Shown here: positions 26,393 through 38,520 of the stretch, piece by piece | Layout: the number at the start of each line of letters is the position of its first letter | Numbering within the stretch: the first letter of the stretch is position 1 | DNA from: Okapia johnstoni | Lineage: Eukaryota > Chordata > Mammalia > Artiodactyla > Giraffidae | DNA length: 64,000 nucleotides | Reading direction: 5' to 3' | Assembly (NCBI GenBank): GCA_024291935.2 | Contig: CM044306.1 | Coordinates: 24,511,501-24,575,500 of the forward strand | The notes under the pieces: generated by a model | What the model was told of the DNA's origin: nothing | Seen by the model: the letters and a program-made list of their open reading frames with translations, nothing else | Database searches by the model: none | Translations under genes and position numbers: made by a program

Positions 26393-27377
26393 CCCTGGGC
26401 AGGCCATAAGGGGCAGGCCAGGGCTAGAAGGACAGGCCTGCCCACGCAGGAAGCCATCTGTCTGGATACTGGGCAGGGAAGGGAAGGGGCCTCAGGCAGG
26501 GAGCTCCGGGGTGGAGAGGAGGAGAGGCCAAGTGTGGTCAGAACCGGGTCTCAGGTGGTGGGGAAGGGGTCGCAGGTGCTGTCCCCAACCTGAGGCTGTG
26601 GAGCGAGCAGGACACAGGAGCACTGGCCGAGGAGTGGGTTCTCTGGGTGGCCTCACAGGGTTTCCCCCCTGAGTGACAGAAAGATGCCGGGTCCAGGAAG
26701 CCCCTGGGGCAGGCAGACCAATACAGTTATTGAGAGGAGCCTAAAATCTTGGCTCCCTCCTTGCCATCCTGAGAAAGAACAGCAATGAGGAGAGGATTAT
26801 TTCATCAATGTGGTCACCGAGTGAGCACTGCAGGATGGTCGAGCTGGGGCTTCCTGGCAGCCAGCAGCAGGAACTCTCCAGCCCCACCCAGGGGGCAGCC
26901 CTGAGCCCTCATCCTGGACTGTGGTCTGAGCTGGCTACAGGCAGAAGTGGTGACCCTTGGAGTCTTTGATGTCTTGGCAGAGACCACCTGCCCCCCTAGC
27001 CAGGCCTCGCCTTTCCAAAATCGCTTCTCTTGCCACCACCCTCAAGCTACCCCACCCTCAAGCTGAAGAGCCCCTCTGTCCATAAGCTGATGAGGACGAT
27101 TGCGATTCTCCCAGCACCAAGGCCACAGGTGGAAGCCACCCGTGAGCCCCATGTTCCTCCCCCGTCCTGCCCCTGCTGGAGCCTGCCCCAACTGGCTCCT
27201 CTGGGAGTGACTGTATCCAGCAAGTGAGCCTTCCGCAGCCAGCCTTGCCCATCAGCCCAGGACTCTCCTGGATAGAGATGCTGCTTCCCTCGTGGCCTGT
27301 GGGGCTATCAGGGGCTCGGGGTGGGTGAGGTCGCACTGCGGTGGGTGTGCTGGACCTGTCCTGTAGTGTCTGTCTGT

Positions 27378-27406
27378 GGGAGTGGGGGTGGGGGTGGGGG
27401 GTGGGG
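27378..27406 (+). other. G-quadruplex motif in the NXPH3 3'UTR
   Basis: Five G-runs (GGG, GGGGG, GGGGG, GGGGGG, GGGG) are separated mostly by single T bases on the sense strand. This meets the usual G4 pattern with very short loops, and the RNA transcript would carry it. It lies about 60 bases before the AATAAA. Confidence 0.8.
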
Positions 27407-27464
27407 TTTGTGAAATCACCTGATGGTCGACTTCTGTGTGCAGGCTTTTGTTCACCAAGCAGGG

Positions 27465-27470
27465 AATAAA
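27465..27470 (+). terminator. NXPH3: NXPH3 poly(A) signal AATAAA
   Basis: A canonical AATAAA about 1.07 kb after the stop codon. It is followed within 30-60 bases by a GT/G-rich stretch (27495-27528), as expected for a downstream cleavage element. Cleavage is expected at about 27,482-27,495. Confidence 0.85.
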
Positions 27471-27814
27471 GCTTTCCTGGATATTGGACTCCGAGTTGTT
27501 GGGGACGGGGCAGGGGGTGAGGGGAGGGCCCCAGGTGCCTGGTGTCTGCCCAGCGTCTCTCAGATGACAGCAGGACATTTCCTGAGCCCGGAGCTGCGGG
27601 GCTCCAACAGCTGCTGGAGTTGAGGCTCCAGGGCTTCCCTCCCCGCCCCTGTCTAGCCCCGAAAGCTGGGCCGATGCTGTGTGGGCCTGGTAGCGGGTGG
27701 GCCTGGCATTTGCCAAGTACCTGGGGAGGAAGAACTAGTAGGCAGGTGGGCCACATAGGGTGGGTGATCCTGGTCACCTTCCTGGGTTGCCATTTGGGTG
27801 GGCCCATTGGGGTC

Positions 27815-27916
27815 CCAATACTCTGTCAATATTTGCTCTGTGGCTTTGGGCAAGTCCATTGTCCTCTCTGGTTCTCTTTTCATTCTTCTCTTATATAAAA
27901 TGAGGAGCTTGCCCAG
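27815..27916 (-). mobile_element. MIR relic, antisense
   Basis: 'ggctttgggcaagtccattg' and 'atataaaatgaggagctt' are the inverted MIR core. It sits directly beside the MER5A. Confidence 0.6.
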
Positions 27917-27917
27917 C

Positions 27918-28092
27918 CCAGAGGTTCTCAAATGTGACCAAGAGGGCTGTTAAAGCACAGATTTCTGAGTTCTACCCCAGAGTTTCTAATTCAGCAGGTC
28001 TGGAGCGCGGCCTCTGGATTTGCCTTCCTAACGAGTAGCGAGTGCCCAGGTAGACACTGACGCTCCCGGCCCAGGGAGCACACTTTGAGGGC
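27918..28092 (+). mobile_element. MER5A (hAT-Charlie) DNA transposon
   Basis: Nearly full length and in MER5A order: 'ggttctcaaatgtgacca', 'gttaaagcacagatttctga', 'agagtttctaattcagcagg' and the closing 'gcacactttgaggg'. The inverted ends are partly visible. Confidence 0.85.
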
Positions 28093-30690
28093 CGCACACA
28101 TGTCGTCTGAGTCCCTTTCTGGCTCTGGCTCCCCGAGACGAGGAGACATTGCCAAGGCTCTCTCCTAGTTGTGATTTCCAGCGGATCCTGCGGAAGTCTC
28201 CTGGGAAGGGTCCCATCAGAGAATCGGGGTTATTGGGTTTTCAGTCTAACACGCTTGGGGAGGACAGTAGGGGCTTGGAAGCGGCCATCCCCCTGCTCCG
28301 GCCCACAGGAGGGCACCTCATCTGGGAGTCAGCTGGGCCCTTTGGGGCTCCATGAGGGGAAGGCAGGAGCCAGGATCGTGGTGCCCTCTCTGAAGGCCAC
28401 TCGAGGTCTCCTCTCCTGGGAGGGCGGCACGCAGGCCCCCTGCATCCCTTGCAGCCAGGTAGCTGGAGTGAGGAGAGTCCTAGGGTGCTCTGACCACCCC
28501 CAGCCTATCTCCGTTGCCCAGCAGCACTCAGCATGGACTAATGTCCTCACAGCACAGACCAGAGCTCGTGGGGCCATAGAAGCCACCTTGCTGTCACCCC
28601 AGGTTGTAGGAAGTGACCCAGGAAGGGCAAGTGACTGGAGCCCACGCTCCCATCCCAGCCTCTTCCCCACCCACACACCACACTGCTTCCCAGGGCATCT
28701 CTCCTCAGCAGAGATTTGAGAGCTCCTCCATGCCACCCACTCCCTTCCCACCCTGGGGATAGGGGCCCGGCCTCGCCCTTGGGGGTTCGGGCTTGCTGGA
28801 TTCTGGTACATTGTCCCACCTGTGGACACAAGCTGAACACCGACCCTGGGCAGCTCCCGCAGCCCTGTGGCTGTGCTGGGCTCCTCCCCCGTGCAGCCTG
28901 GCTGAACTGTCAGCAGGGCTGGGGGCACTCTGACCCAACTCCTCCGGCTCCTCTCCTCCTGCAGAGAGCCAGATGCTGCCGACAGCTGGAGGGCTGGCCT
29001 GCCTGGCACACATTCCGCCTGCACAGGGGGTGGGTTCATTTTAATAACTTCATTTCACCCGTGCGCACACTCTGCAGCCGCATCCCTCCTTTTCCACCTT
29101 CCCAGTAACCGGCAGCTCTTCTCAGTTAAGATCTTGCTAACAAATTTCCTCCTGAATCATAATTCTTTTGAAATAGTCCTTGTGCCCTACTGGTCTTGCT
29201 ATCACCAGACACTTCTGCTCCTTCCCCCTGATCCCCACAAAGGGTAGGACACTAAGCATCTGGTTATGAAGGGGTCAACCTTTGCCCCCTTGATGAACAA
29301 CACCTAGGGCATCTGCCTGGGAGACAAGATGGACCCCCGGTCCCCAGCAAGTGCTTGGACCACTCATGCCATTCAAAACTCACAGGAGAGCAAATTCTTC
29401 AGGAACAAACCTGTCTCCTGTCCCAGAGAGAAGCTCTAGGTGCCGATCTTTGCCTACATCCTGCCGCCACTGCCTGCTGGTCTTGTGGCCCTGCTCTCCA
29501 ATCTGCTCAACTTGGCTGGGGAGCTGGCCAAAGGTAGGGGCCTTATCTCCTCCATTTGAGTGGAGCCTCCGGGACAAGCCCTCCAGTCTGGGGGCTTTTC
29601 GGGGACATGACTTGTAAATCCCCACCAGCCTGGAGAGCCCCTGGGGCCAGGGTCTGTACCTCCCAGGTCAGACACCAGGATCTGTGCCTCCCTCATCAGA
29701 CTGGAGTCTCTCTGAGAGCAAGAAATGCAGTATCGATGCAGCAGGGAAAGCTTATTCTTTTCTAGTATTGGAACAGCTGGAGGTGGCCTCTGCCCTCATC
29801 CTGGTGCACATCTGGGCAAGCATCCCCTCCTGGGCCTCAGCATCCCCATCTTTAATGGGGTGAATCTTCCCAGTGGTCTGTGAAGCTAATAAGAGGGAAT
29901 ACATGTCAACCAGCAGCGATGGTGAGTCTTCCTTTTGGTGAAGCTTAAGGCAAAAGCAAATGGGTGCCTGGGTCCCTCCTCCCTCCTCTCTCCACCCTCC
30001 CTCCTTACCCTCTTCCCAGGGATGAGCAAGCAGGAACTGAGTCACCCTCTTTCCCATCCTTGGCAGGAATGTTGGTGACCTTGCATATGGCAGACTTCTG
30101 TAGTGAGGCCCATTGCTCAGAGATGAATGAGGTGGTAGGTGGGTAGGGAATCTGGGGAAAGGTGTGTTTGGGGGTGGAGTGACCAAGGTTCTGGATTATC
30201 AAGTGGGTATGTGTAGGGGGTTGTGGGAGACACAATGAAGCAGTTGCTCTGTGCTGGGAAGTGATCCAATGTCAAGGTTGGGAATAGGAGAGAGAAATGT
30301 TACTTCCAAAGGCTCTGAGTCCTCTGGTACTGCCAGGAAAACCAGGGGCTGGGTGATGGGTGAGGAGAGGGACCACCAGCCCCACTAGGTGGAGCCAAGA
30401 TCAGCTGCGGGCAGCACTTGCCCATTATACCAAAGTCCTGGAGAGGCAGCTGCCACAATTTCCAAGGCACAATGCCACAGGAGACTGGCACTCAGCTGGG
30501 GGCTTAGTTCTGGTTCCACAGGAACCTGGTTTCCTGTTGGTCTGCCAAAACTCAAAGGCTGACCTGATAACAATCCAAGCCAAGGTGTCTCGTTCAAAGC
30601 CTCCCAGTTCATCTCAGAGCCACTTGGCTAGATGGTCCCAAGGAAACAAACTCGCACCTCCTGAACCACAGAGGCTACCAATGAACTGCC
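28093..30690. other. Intergenic stretch after NXPH3
   Basis: No gene is recognised. At 29,540-29,710 there is another small cluster of the diverged unit seen in the NXPH3 intron ('cagggtctgtacctccca', 'aggatctgtgcctccctcat'). Confidence 0.45.
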
Positions 30691-30870
30691 AACATGACAG
30701 TTGCAGAAAGATGTATGTGGACCCCAATTCTGAGTCTGTAATTTACTAGCTGGCTGCCCTGGACAAATGACATAATCTCCCAGAGCCTCCTTATATGAAT
30801 ATCTATGGGTCTACCTCCCTTGGAACATAGTTGGGATGATTAAATGAGTTGCTCAACAAATGTTACTTTC
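30690..30870 (-). mobile_element. MIR relic, antisense
   Basis: 'tttactagctggctgccctg' and 'gggatgattaaatgagttgc' match the inverted MIR. Confidence 0.65.
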
Positions 30871-31070
30871 TCCCATTTGTTTCTGGATATGGGTTTGTGT
30901 TCACTTCAGCCTTACTCTCCTAGTGTGGAGAAGTGAAAAGGTGCCAGGCTGGAGGTAGGAGACTTGGGTTCCTATAATGCATGTGGCAGAGACCACTAAT
31001 ATCCATTTCCCCTTTCTACATATTAATAGTAATGGAATTCTCCATTTTTAGCTGGGCTGTTGGAGGCCTG

Positions 31071-31089
31071 AAAAAAAAAAAAAAAAAAA
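31071..31089 (+). repeat. Poly-A tract (19 A)
   Basis: A simple A run with no retroposon body directly upstream that I can name. Confidence 0.9.
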
Positions 31090-31371
31090 CTTCATTTCAC
31101 TGCCTCTCTTGCACCTAGATGTGGCCATGTGACTTAGATCTAGCAAGTGACATGTAAGCCAGTTATTTGGCAACTTCCAGAAATCTTAAGACTTTGCCCC
31201 TTCTTCTTTATTTCATCCTCTGTCCTGCTGCCTGGAATATACATGTGATTGCTGGAACTCTAACTGTCATCTTAGACCAAGAGGGATAAGAGCCATACCC
31301 TAGAAGTGGCAGACCAATAAGCTGGAAGAAGATGCTGATTCCTGAAAATTTTGTGGAATAGAAATATCATA

Positions 31372-31695
31372 TCAGGGGCTTCTCTAATGGCTCAGAGCTA
31401 GAGACTCTGCCTATCAATGCAGGAGACACAGGTTCGATCCCTGGTCCAGGAAGATCCCACATGCAGAGCAACTAAGGCCATGTGCCACAACTACTGAGCC
31501 TGTGCTCTAGAGCCCACATGCTGCAACTGCTGAAGGCTGCTCACCCTAGAGTCTGTGCTCCACAACAAGCCACTGCAATGAGAAGCCCACTCACTGCAAC
31601 TAGAAAGGAGCCCCCGCTCACCACAACTAGAGAAAAGCCTACACAGCAATGAAGATCCAGCGCAGCCAAATAAATAAAATAAATAATTTTTAAGA
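31372..31695 (+). mobile_element. Long CHR-type SINE with 12-bp target-site duplication
   Basis: A tRNA-Glu-like head ('aggagacacaggttcgatcc') with the longer CHR body ('gccacaactactgagcct') and an (AAAT)n tail. Flanked by a perfect agaaatatcata at 31360-31371 and 31696-31707. Confidence 0.93.
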
Positions 31696-31709
31696 AGAAA
31701 TATCATACC

Positions 31710-34300
31710 TGTCCTAGGTTCCTACCTTCAGACTATAATGTAAGAGAAAAATCAAAATTTTATCTTACTGGGTCTCCATTTCTAGCAGTTAGGTCTAGCT
31801 CCACTTGATTCACTGGATGTGGTTGAGTGCTTCACTTCTGTGGACCTCATCTGTAGAAATGAGAAAACGCTCACGCATCTTTCCACCCTTCCAAGAGGTT
31901 TTATCAACTCATGGGCAAGAAGGAACTTGGGAAAGCTCTGGTATTCTGCCCCCTCTCTGGCACTAAGGGGCACAGCCACCATTTGGCAAATGTAACAAGT
32001 TGCTGCCGCATTGCAGGGGGCCCCTGAGAAGCCCAGATCCTTGTCTGAAAGGCCCCTCGTCCCCAAATTTAGTCCCCACGCGTCTGAGTCCCTGTCCACA
32101 TTCTGAGGTTGGTGACATACAATCGTCGTTAAGGGCCTGACTGGTCCCAGCCAGATGGGATCCTAATTTAATTAAAATCCTTTAATTACCTGCAACAACA
32201 TAGCTCTGGAAGTCCAATGCAGAAGGGGGCATGTAATGGGAGGGGGATTGTTGACAGAGTAGGGGCTGCCCTTACATCACTCTGGGGACCTGGGCTTGTA
32301 GAGCATTTCTCCCACAAGGGTGGGCACAAACTGTATGGAGCAGCCTGTGCAGCCCATGCTTCTGGCGTGGTGAGTTGACTGCCAAGCAGGGAGTGAGGCA
32401 AACCAGGCCCTTGGGGACAGAGTACCAGGCTCCTGAACCTAAAGCTGTCAGTGTTGGTTTTGTGTTTATACTGAGACCAGCATAGGCTGGATAAGCTCAG
32501 GTTTGAGCTCCCCAAACCAGTCTGGGTAAGAGCAGGCATGGTTCTAATTTCTCCTGAATTGGCCTGGCTTAAGAAACAGGGGCACTTCTGCTTCCACCCA
32601 GGAAAAGCAATGCCCCTGTGAACTCAAGAGGTGTTAGCCACCTGGGGAGGGAGATTAAAGGGGGTGATTTAGGTAGGGTGCAGAGGGAACATGTGGTTTC
32701 TTGGGGTCTACCAAGGAGCCCCCTTCCCCCAACTTGGTGCTGGCCCTCAACTGGCTTCTCCCTGGTGAAGGCAGAAGGCATTGGCCCAGGCCAGGCCAGA
32801 GCCTGCCAAGCCTTGGCAGGGCAGACTCAGAAACCTAGACTCCGTGAGTTGGGCTATTTTTAAGCCTTGTGGATATAATACATTAATACCCTTCTGTTCT
32901 CCCTTAGTATTTATTCATTCAACAAATATTGTTTAATAAAGCCTCTGAAAGTTCCAGCTGGTCTCCATGGGGCCAGATTATCAGGGGGAAGAGGTTTCAG
33001 TTCACACTTGAACCAAAGCCTTAAAGGACATATTCTGTTGTGGTTAGCGTGATGTCAATGGCTAGGATTGAAGCAAGAAACCTCAAGAAGAGGGAAAAAC
33101 TCAAGGAAAAAAGTAGGAGCCATGAGTCCCCACCATTCCATACCCAAACGTTCTCCTTTAGAAGCTGAAGCCAAGAGCACTGTCGTTGAACATGTTCCCC
33201 AGTACCCAGGCTCTGGCCTTCCCATCATCCTCCTCCCATCCAGCATCCAGCCTCAACTCTCCATTCCCCCACCTTGCTTCCTCTGTTGTCCCCTGGCATC
33301 CACGGTCCTCTCAAAAAAGCCTGCTTCTACCTTTGACTCAGGTTGAGTCTGGAGGGATATGTAACCAGCAACTTGGGGACTGTCCCAGCAGGAAAGTAGG
33401 TGTCACCCCAGATTAACTGGAAACTGGACACAGGAGCTGTTGTTCCCCATCAGATTGGAGACTCGTGAGGGCAGGTGCTGTGTCCCTGTCCACCTGGCCT
33501 GGAGGCTCCCCAGAGGAAGGAAGGCCTTTCTTTGAGGCATATCTGCTCAAAAGTGTCCTGCACATATCCTCTCCCTGGGGGTTCATCCCTGATGGGCCTC
33601 ATTGGATGGTGCACTGAGGCGTGATTACAGCCTTCGCTCTGCCAGCTTGGGAGAGGAAGCGACAACAGGTGGACAAGCTGCCACACTGTTCTCACTCCAG
33701 CAGCCTAGGCCCTCCTGGCTGGGGGAGAGGGTACGCAGGAAAGGTGAGGGCATCATGTCAGGGCTGGCACACCCCTCCTCCCACCTGTCCCATTAGCGTG
33801 TGTTGTCTTCTCTAGAATGGTCTTTAGAGACCTGGGTTAGCTCCAGGGACTCAGTAAGGGGCACTGGGCATCACAGGAAAAGCCAGGGTCTTTCAGCTCT
33901 TAACCCAGTACCTGCTCTTTCCTGACACCAGGCTTCCTTACCCCTGATCCCCTTTGTGACTTGAGGTGTGGTCCCACCTGGGGAAGGATGGCCTGTCCAG
34001 CCCCAGGGAGACTGGTCTCCCCCACCTTGGGGTCAGAGCAAGGCCATTCCCCAGGCAGGATGTGATTGGCTTGGTTGCCATGTGACCTTGTTTTTCTGGT
34101 CCCCTCAGCCCTCTGGGCCTGGATGGCAGTTCTTCCCCCCACCTGCTCACAAGGTTTCTTCGAGGAGCACCTCTGGTGCAGTTGATCTGGTCCATGTAGG
34201 ACTATTGCCATCTGGCTGGGCTCACAGGCATGGGGGAGAGGGCTGATTTTTCGTTCTGTCCAGGGAAGGCTGTGGAGGGCAGCACTTGAGCACACCAATG
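31710..34300. other. Intergenic stretch
   Basis: No gene is recognised. An inverted L2 3' end-like piece lies at about 32,905-32,945 ('ttcattcaacaaatattg'). Confidence 0.45.
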
Positions 34301-34309
34301 CTGGAACCA

Positions 34310-34450
34310 AGTTGCTTCCTAATTGTAGAATTTTGGCAAGTTATTGGACAGCTTTGTGCCTCCTTTCCCCATCTGTAAAACGGGGGTGATCTTTACCTGT
34401 CAGAGGGCTGCTGTGAGCTGGAAGATCTAAAGCAGTTGAACTGTGTTTGG
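34310..34450 (-). mobile_element. MIR relic, antisense
   Basis: 'ttccccatctgtaaaacggg' and 'aactgtgtttggcaca' are the inverted MIR. Confidence 0.7.
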
Positions 34451-36145
34451 CACAGCTTCCCTGAGCACAGTCCTAGCCTGTAGCCCTCTTTGAGCCTGGC
34501 CAAGCCTGGGTACGAGGGAGGGAGAAGAATGGCCATGGGCAGGAATGTGCAGGAAGAAAGACTCACAGAGAAGGTCAGAAGTCATGTCTACAAAAGATGA
34601 CACATACAAAGGAATCTACTTTTGATTCTAGTTGAGAAGCAGAGCTCTTGGTTGCATTCCTACTGCTCCTTGGGCCCCAAATCCCACTTTCACACTCCAG
34701 AAGCTCTGGGGTATGCCCCCTGGGACTTTGATTGGTAGGCACAAGGCTTGGAGAATGCAGGTGGCCAAAGGGTCTTTATTTAGAAGCAGAGTTAAACTCC
34801 CAGAGCAGTCAGCCAAGCCTGCTCCCAGGGCTGAGGCAGCCTAGAGGGGCCTCTCCTACCTTACTTTGCCCCACCCCCATCTAATCTGTCTTTATCACCT
34901 CCACCCAGTAGATCAATTTCTCATCAACTTGGATGGTCTGTGGTCCCTTGCTGGTACTCCTGGGAACTGGGTGTGTGAAACATGCCCATTTCGGACTGTA
35001 CCCCTCAGGGTGAGTCCCTGAGGACTGGGCCTGTGTGACCCATTTCTTCCATACTTCGAGAAGGTTCAAGGGCAAGGGGTAGACATGGGGCCTGGCAGTA
35101 AATCTTGTGACTCACAGATAGCTCTGAACTCTATCATGGGAGTCTTTCACAGGAACAGAGAGAAGGAGAAGGGAAGACCAGGTCAAGAGGCAGCTGAGAC
35201 CCTGCTGGGTGGCATCTGCAATAAATGAGGAGGATGCTGTTTGGGGAAATCAGGGGAAGGTGGAGGATACTAGAGTGTGGAAAGGTATATAAATGCCCCA
35301 TTTACCAGTCTTGGCAGCTCCCAGGCCAGGGGTAGGAGGGAGCCTGCTCTGCTCAGTCAAGCTCTGCCATCTGCCACATCTCAGCGGAGACCAGCACTGG
35401 AGGGCTCGTTGTAGGCAGAGTTTCTTTTTTTTTTTAATGCGACAGGATCAGGCTCAAGATGTCACTCTAGTGCATGATACTGGAGACAGGGGAGAGAAAT
35501 GTCTAGGAAAACAGGGGAGAAATAATAGAAGCTTCCATGCTCCAGGAGGAGGGAAGGTCAGGGAGCAGAAAAGGAAGGAAAAAAGAAAAGAAGCCAAAAC
35601 GGAAAACTGTGTTTAAAAAAAGCGAATTAGCAGGTATGCATCATCCCTTACTCCCTGGGCACTCACGAGGCAGCAGCCATCTAAGACCAGGGCTCCAGGG
35701 CCCCCAGGTTACTGACATCCTCTCCCCAAGCCCTGTTTTCACACCTCCAAGCTGAAGTGCTTCTGTCCTGCCTCTTATCTTCCTCTCTGGAATGCCCATT
35801 GTCAAGCACTCCTAGCTTTTGGCAATTATAACAATGACAGTGGTGACTGTAAATGAAGAATGGAAGAGCTGATCCAGGTGACTGAAAGACTGGTGCTGGC
35901 AGACTCTTCCTGAGACACTCCCCGTTACAGCAGGTGAGGGCCTCAGAACTTGCAGGACGTGTGGCTGGCCAGTCCATGCAGGATGCTCTTCCCATAGGTA
36001 ATTCTCCCTCAGATCCCCACACTCTCAAAGGTGTCCTTTTCAGGGTCTCATTGCAGATTGACATTCCATTCCAAGAAATCCTAAAAAGCAATGGACTCAA
36101 AAGGCTACATATGGCTTAGGGTAGGACCAACAAGAGCACCCAGCT
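34451..36145. other. Intergenic stretch
   Basis: No gene or firm repeat is recognised. A purine-rich run lies at about 35,540-35,610. Confidence 0.4.
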
Positions 36146-36149
36146 ATAA

Positions 36150-36350
36150 CAACGACATCAGCAGCAGTTTACCTTTCCGGAGCCCATGAATGGCAGTCAC
36201 CATGTTAAGGACTTGATATGTATTACTCATTAATTTCCCATGGGAACTCTATGAAATATACCCATTTCACAGATTAAAAAAAAAACTAAGGCTTATACTT
36301 GCAGGCGCTTTGACCAAGATCATGAGTGGTGGCAGGAGATCAGAGCCAGG
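36150..36350 (+). mobile_element. MIR SINE
   Basis: 'tacccatttcacagattaaa', then 'gaccaagatcatgagtggtg', follow the MIR core. Confidence 0.75.
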
Positions 36351-36823
36351 CTCCTGAACACCAACCTTGGCTGGACCCCCAGTGCTGCCTGGACTCTCAC
36401 CAACTCCTCCCCAGCAACTAGTTCCAATCACACCCCCACCCCCTCCCCAAGAATTCTCCGCCATTGACGTTATCTCCTACTTAACACCGAATGATGACAT
36501 GTAAGTTACCAGATACAACCTTTCTCAACTTCCCACTATGAGACAAACCCCCTTTCTGCAGGACTCTCCTCCCGCCCAGAGAGGGTGTCCCTAGTCTTCC
36601 TACCCGTTCCCACCAGCCTGCTTCTCCTCCCAGCTCTCTCGGACTTCCCTGCCCAGATGATCCTATCTCTGCTGGATCACAAAGCTTTAACTGCTTCCTC
36701 TCTACTGGGTCCCTCCTGGGGACTTGAAACATGCTTCTCTCTCTCTTCCACACAATAGGAAAAATGGAACTCCTCCTTCTACTCATTTTCCTCTTTCAGT
36801 TTTGCCCCAGCTTCTTTCCATCA

Positions 36824-36962
36824 GAGAAGGAAATGACAACCCACTCCAGTATTCTTGCCTGGAGAATCCTGTGGACAGAGGAGCCTGGTGGGCTGCCATC
36901 CATGGGGTCGCACAGAGTCGGACATGACTGAAGCGACTTAGCAGCAGCAACAGCAGCAGCAG
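36824..36962 (+). mobile_element. Bov-A SINE monomer with 16-bp target-site duplication
   Basis: A single BOV-A2-type monomer with a long CAG/CAA repeat tail. A perfect 16-bp repeat cagcttctttccatca flanks it at 36808-36823 and 36963-36978. Confidence 0.95.
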
Positions 36963-37211
36963 CAGCTTCTTTCCATCATAGCCATACCTTGAAGACTTGC
37001 CTGTACTCTCAGCTCATGATCCACCACTCCTCACCTTGCCCCAGTCAGGTCCCTTCACTGAAATGGACCTGGCTAAAGTCACTAATGAATTCCATGTTGC
37101 TAGCTCCAATGGACAATTTTATTCTTATTCTACAGCATTTGACACTTTTAACAGTTTTGTATTTGTCCCCTGACATGTATTTCAATCTCTAGCCAATTCT
37201 CCTTTGTGGCG

Positions 37212-37231
37212 TTTTTTTTTTTTTTTTTTTT
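37212..37231 (+). repeat. Poly-T tract (20 T)
   Basis: An uninterrupted T run inside the L2 relic. Confidence 0.9.
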
Positions 37232-37360
37232 CCTAAACCAGCCCTAAAATAGAAGCGCTTCTTAGGGTTTACTCCTGGACCCCTTTCTCTCTTCACTCTA
37301 TACTCCTTGATGATCCAACTCACCAAGGGCTTCACAACTACACCTCTAAACCAGTATATT

Positions 37361-37719
37361 CCAGAACCTTCTCTCCTCTGAATCCTAGACTTGTAAATTC
37401 AATAGCCGGCAAGATACCTCTATTTGGATTTCTCAAGGCATCTCATGTGAAAGTCGGGCTTCCTTTATAGCTCAGTTGGTAAAGAATCACCTGCAAAGCA
37501 TGAGACCCCAGTTCAATTCCTGGGTTGGGAAGATCCGTTGGAGAAGGTATAGGCTACTCGCTCCAGTATTCTGGAGCTTCCTTTGTGGCTCAGCTGGTAA
37601 AGAATTCGCCTGTAATGCGGCAGACCCCGGTTCCCAGAAACTTATCTCCTTGGAATCCTAGGCTCATAAATTCAATAGCCTGCATGACACCTCAATTTGG
37701 ATTTCTCAAGGCATCTCAT
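37361..37719 (+). repeat. 86-bp direct repeat flanking a SINE
   Basis: 37361-37446 and 37634-37719 align over 86 bases without a gap and with 11 mismatches (about 87% identity). The last 25 bases are identical. The space between is a dimeric Bov-tA. Confidence 0.9.
37457..37633 (+). mobile_element. Truncated dimeric Bov-tA SINE
   Basis: A first tRNA-like head plus short body ('gaaggtataggctactcgct'), then a second head that stops at 'agaccccggttc'. Of the same dimer type as at 14840 and 40292. Confidence 0.88.
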
Positions 37720-38520
37720 AATCAACAAGTGAAATGAACTTGATTATCCAGTTTCCCTGCTTATCTTCCCACTGGTATCTATTTGGGTAACCTAATCACC
37801 TTTGTCCTTTCTCTATCCAATCATCAAGTTCTGACAGATCTGTCCCCTAACCTCTCTCCAAAGTATCTCTTCTCCAGCTCTGCCACCTCTGTGGTTCAAG
37901 TTCTGCTATTTCTTGCCTTCCTCCATCCCCACTCACACTGTTAACTTTTCTACACTCAAGCCAAAAATCTATTAAAATGAAAATCTTGTAATCCCCTCCT
38001 CCTTAATAAAGCTCTTCCAAGATTTCCCCACTGTTCTTAGTATAAACACCCAGACTCTGAATGTGACCTATGAAGGTCCTGCCCAGGTCTGGCTTCTAAC
38101 TCGCTCTCACACTTCTCCATATTCCAGCCACTCAGTCTTCCCTGGGTTCCCAGAATGCAAGCACCATGCTCCCTCCTGACTCTGGGCTTCATGCAGGTGA
38201 CTTCTTGTGTGTGGAATGTGACTCTCCAACTTTACCAAGTTGACAGCTCTTCATTCTGCTGCTCTCACTTCAAAAGTCATAGTAGGGAAGCCCTTCTGGA
38301 TCCTCCAGAAGAGATTAACTGCCTACTCCTGGCTCTCACGGTGCCTATACATTTCTTTCAGAGCACTCACCATGGCTTGATCTTATGTATTTGTGAGATT
38401 ATTAAGGGCATTCTCTCTCCATTAGACTGTCAGGTCCAACGAGGGCAAGGAGCAGTTAAGTTTTACTTACTGTTCATCCCTAGAAACTAGCATAGCTTCT
38501 GGCACATCACATATCAAATT

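Larger units (their letters stand above)
26393..27490 (+). other. NXPH3: NXPH3 3' untranslated region
   Basis: This stretch runs from the stop codon to shortly after the poly(A) signal, about 1.1 kb. It is GC-rich, has no interspersed repeat I recognise, and carries a strong G-quadruplex motif near its end. No coding frame within it resembles a known protein. Confidence 0.75.
36700..38520 (+). mobile_element. Long L2 LINE relic with two SINE insertions
   Basis: Diverged L2 ORF2 (reverse transcriptase region around 37,040-37,450) and 3'UTR ending near 38,510 ('agactgtcaggtccaacgag', 'tagcttctggcacatcac'). Split by a Bov-A SINE at 36824-36962 and a dimeric Bov-tA at about 37457-37633. An internal 86-bp piece is duplicated around the second SINE. 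Confidence 0.65.

Noticed and set aside
26881..26905. CTCF-like 'cagggggcagcc' in the NXPH3 3'UTR
   Set aside because: The core matches, but the upstream half of the motif does not.
27058..27807. 249-codon minus-strand open frame
   Set aside because: Antisense to the NXPH3 3'UTR and poly(A) region. Pro/Ser-rich translation of GC-rich DNA.
28329..29039. 236-codon minus-strand open frame
   Set aside because: No recognisable domain, and no flanking exons or promoter signs.
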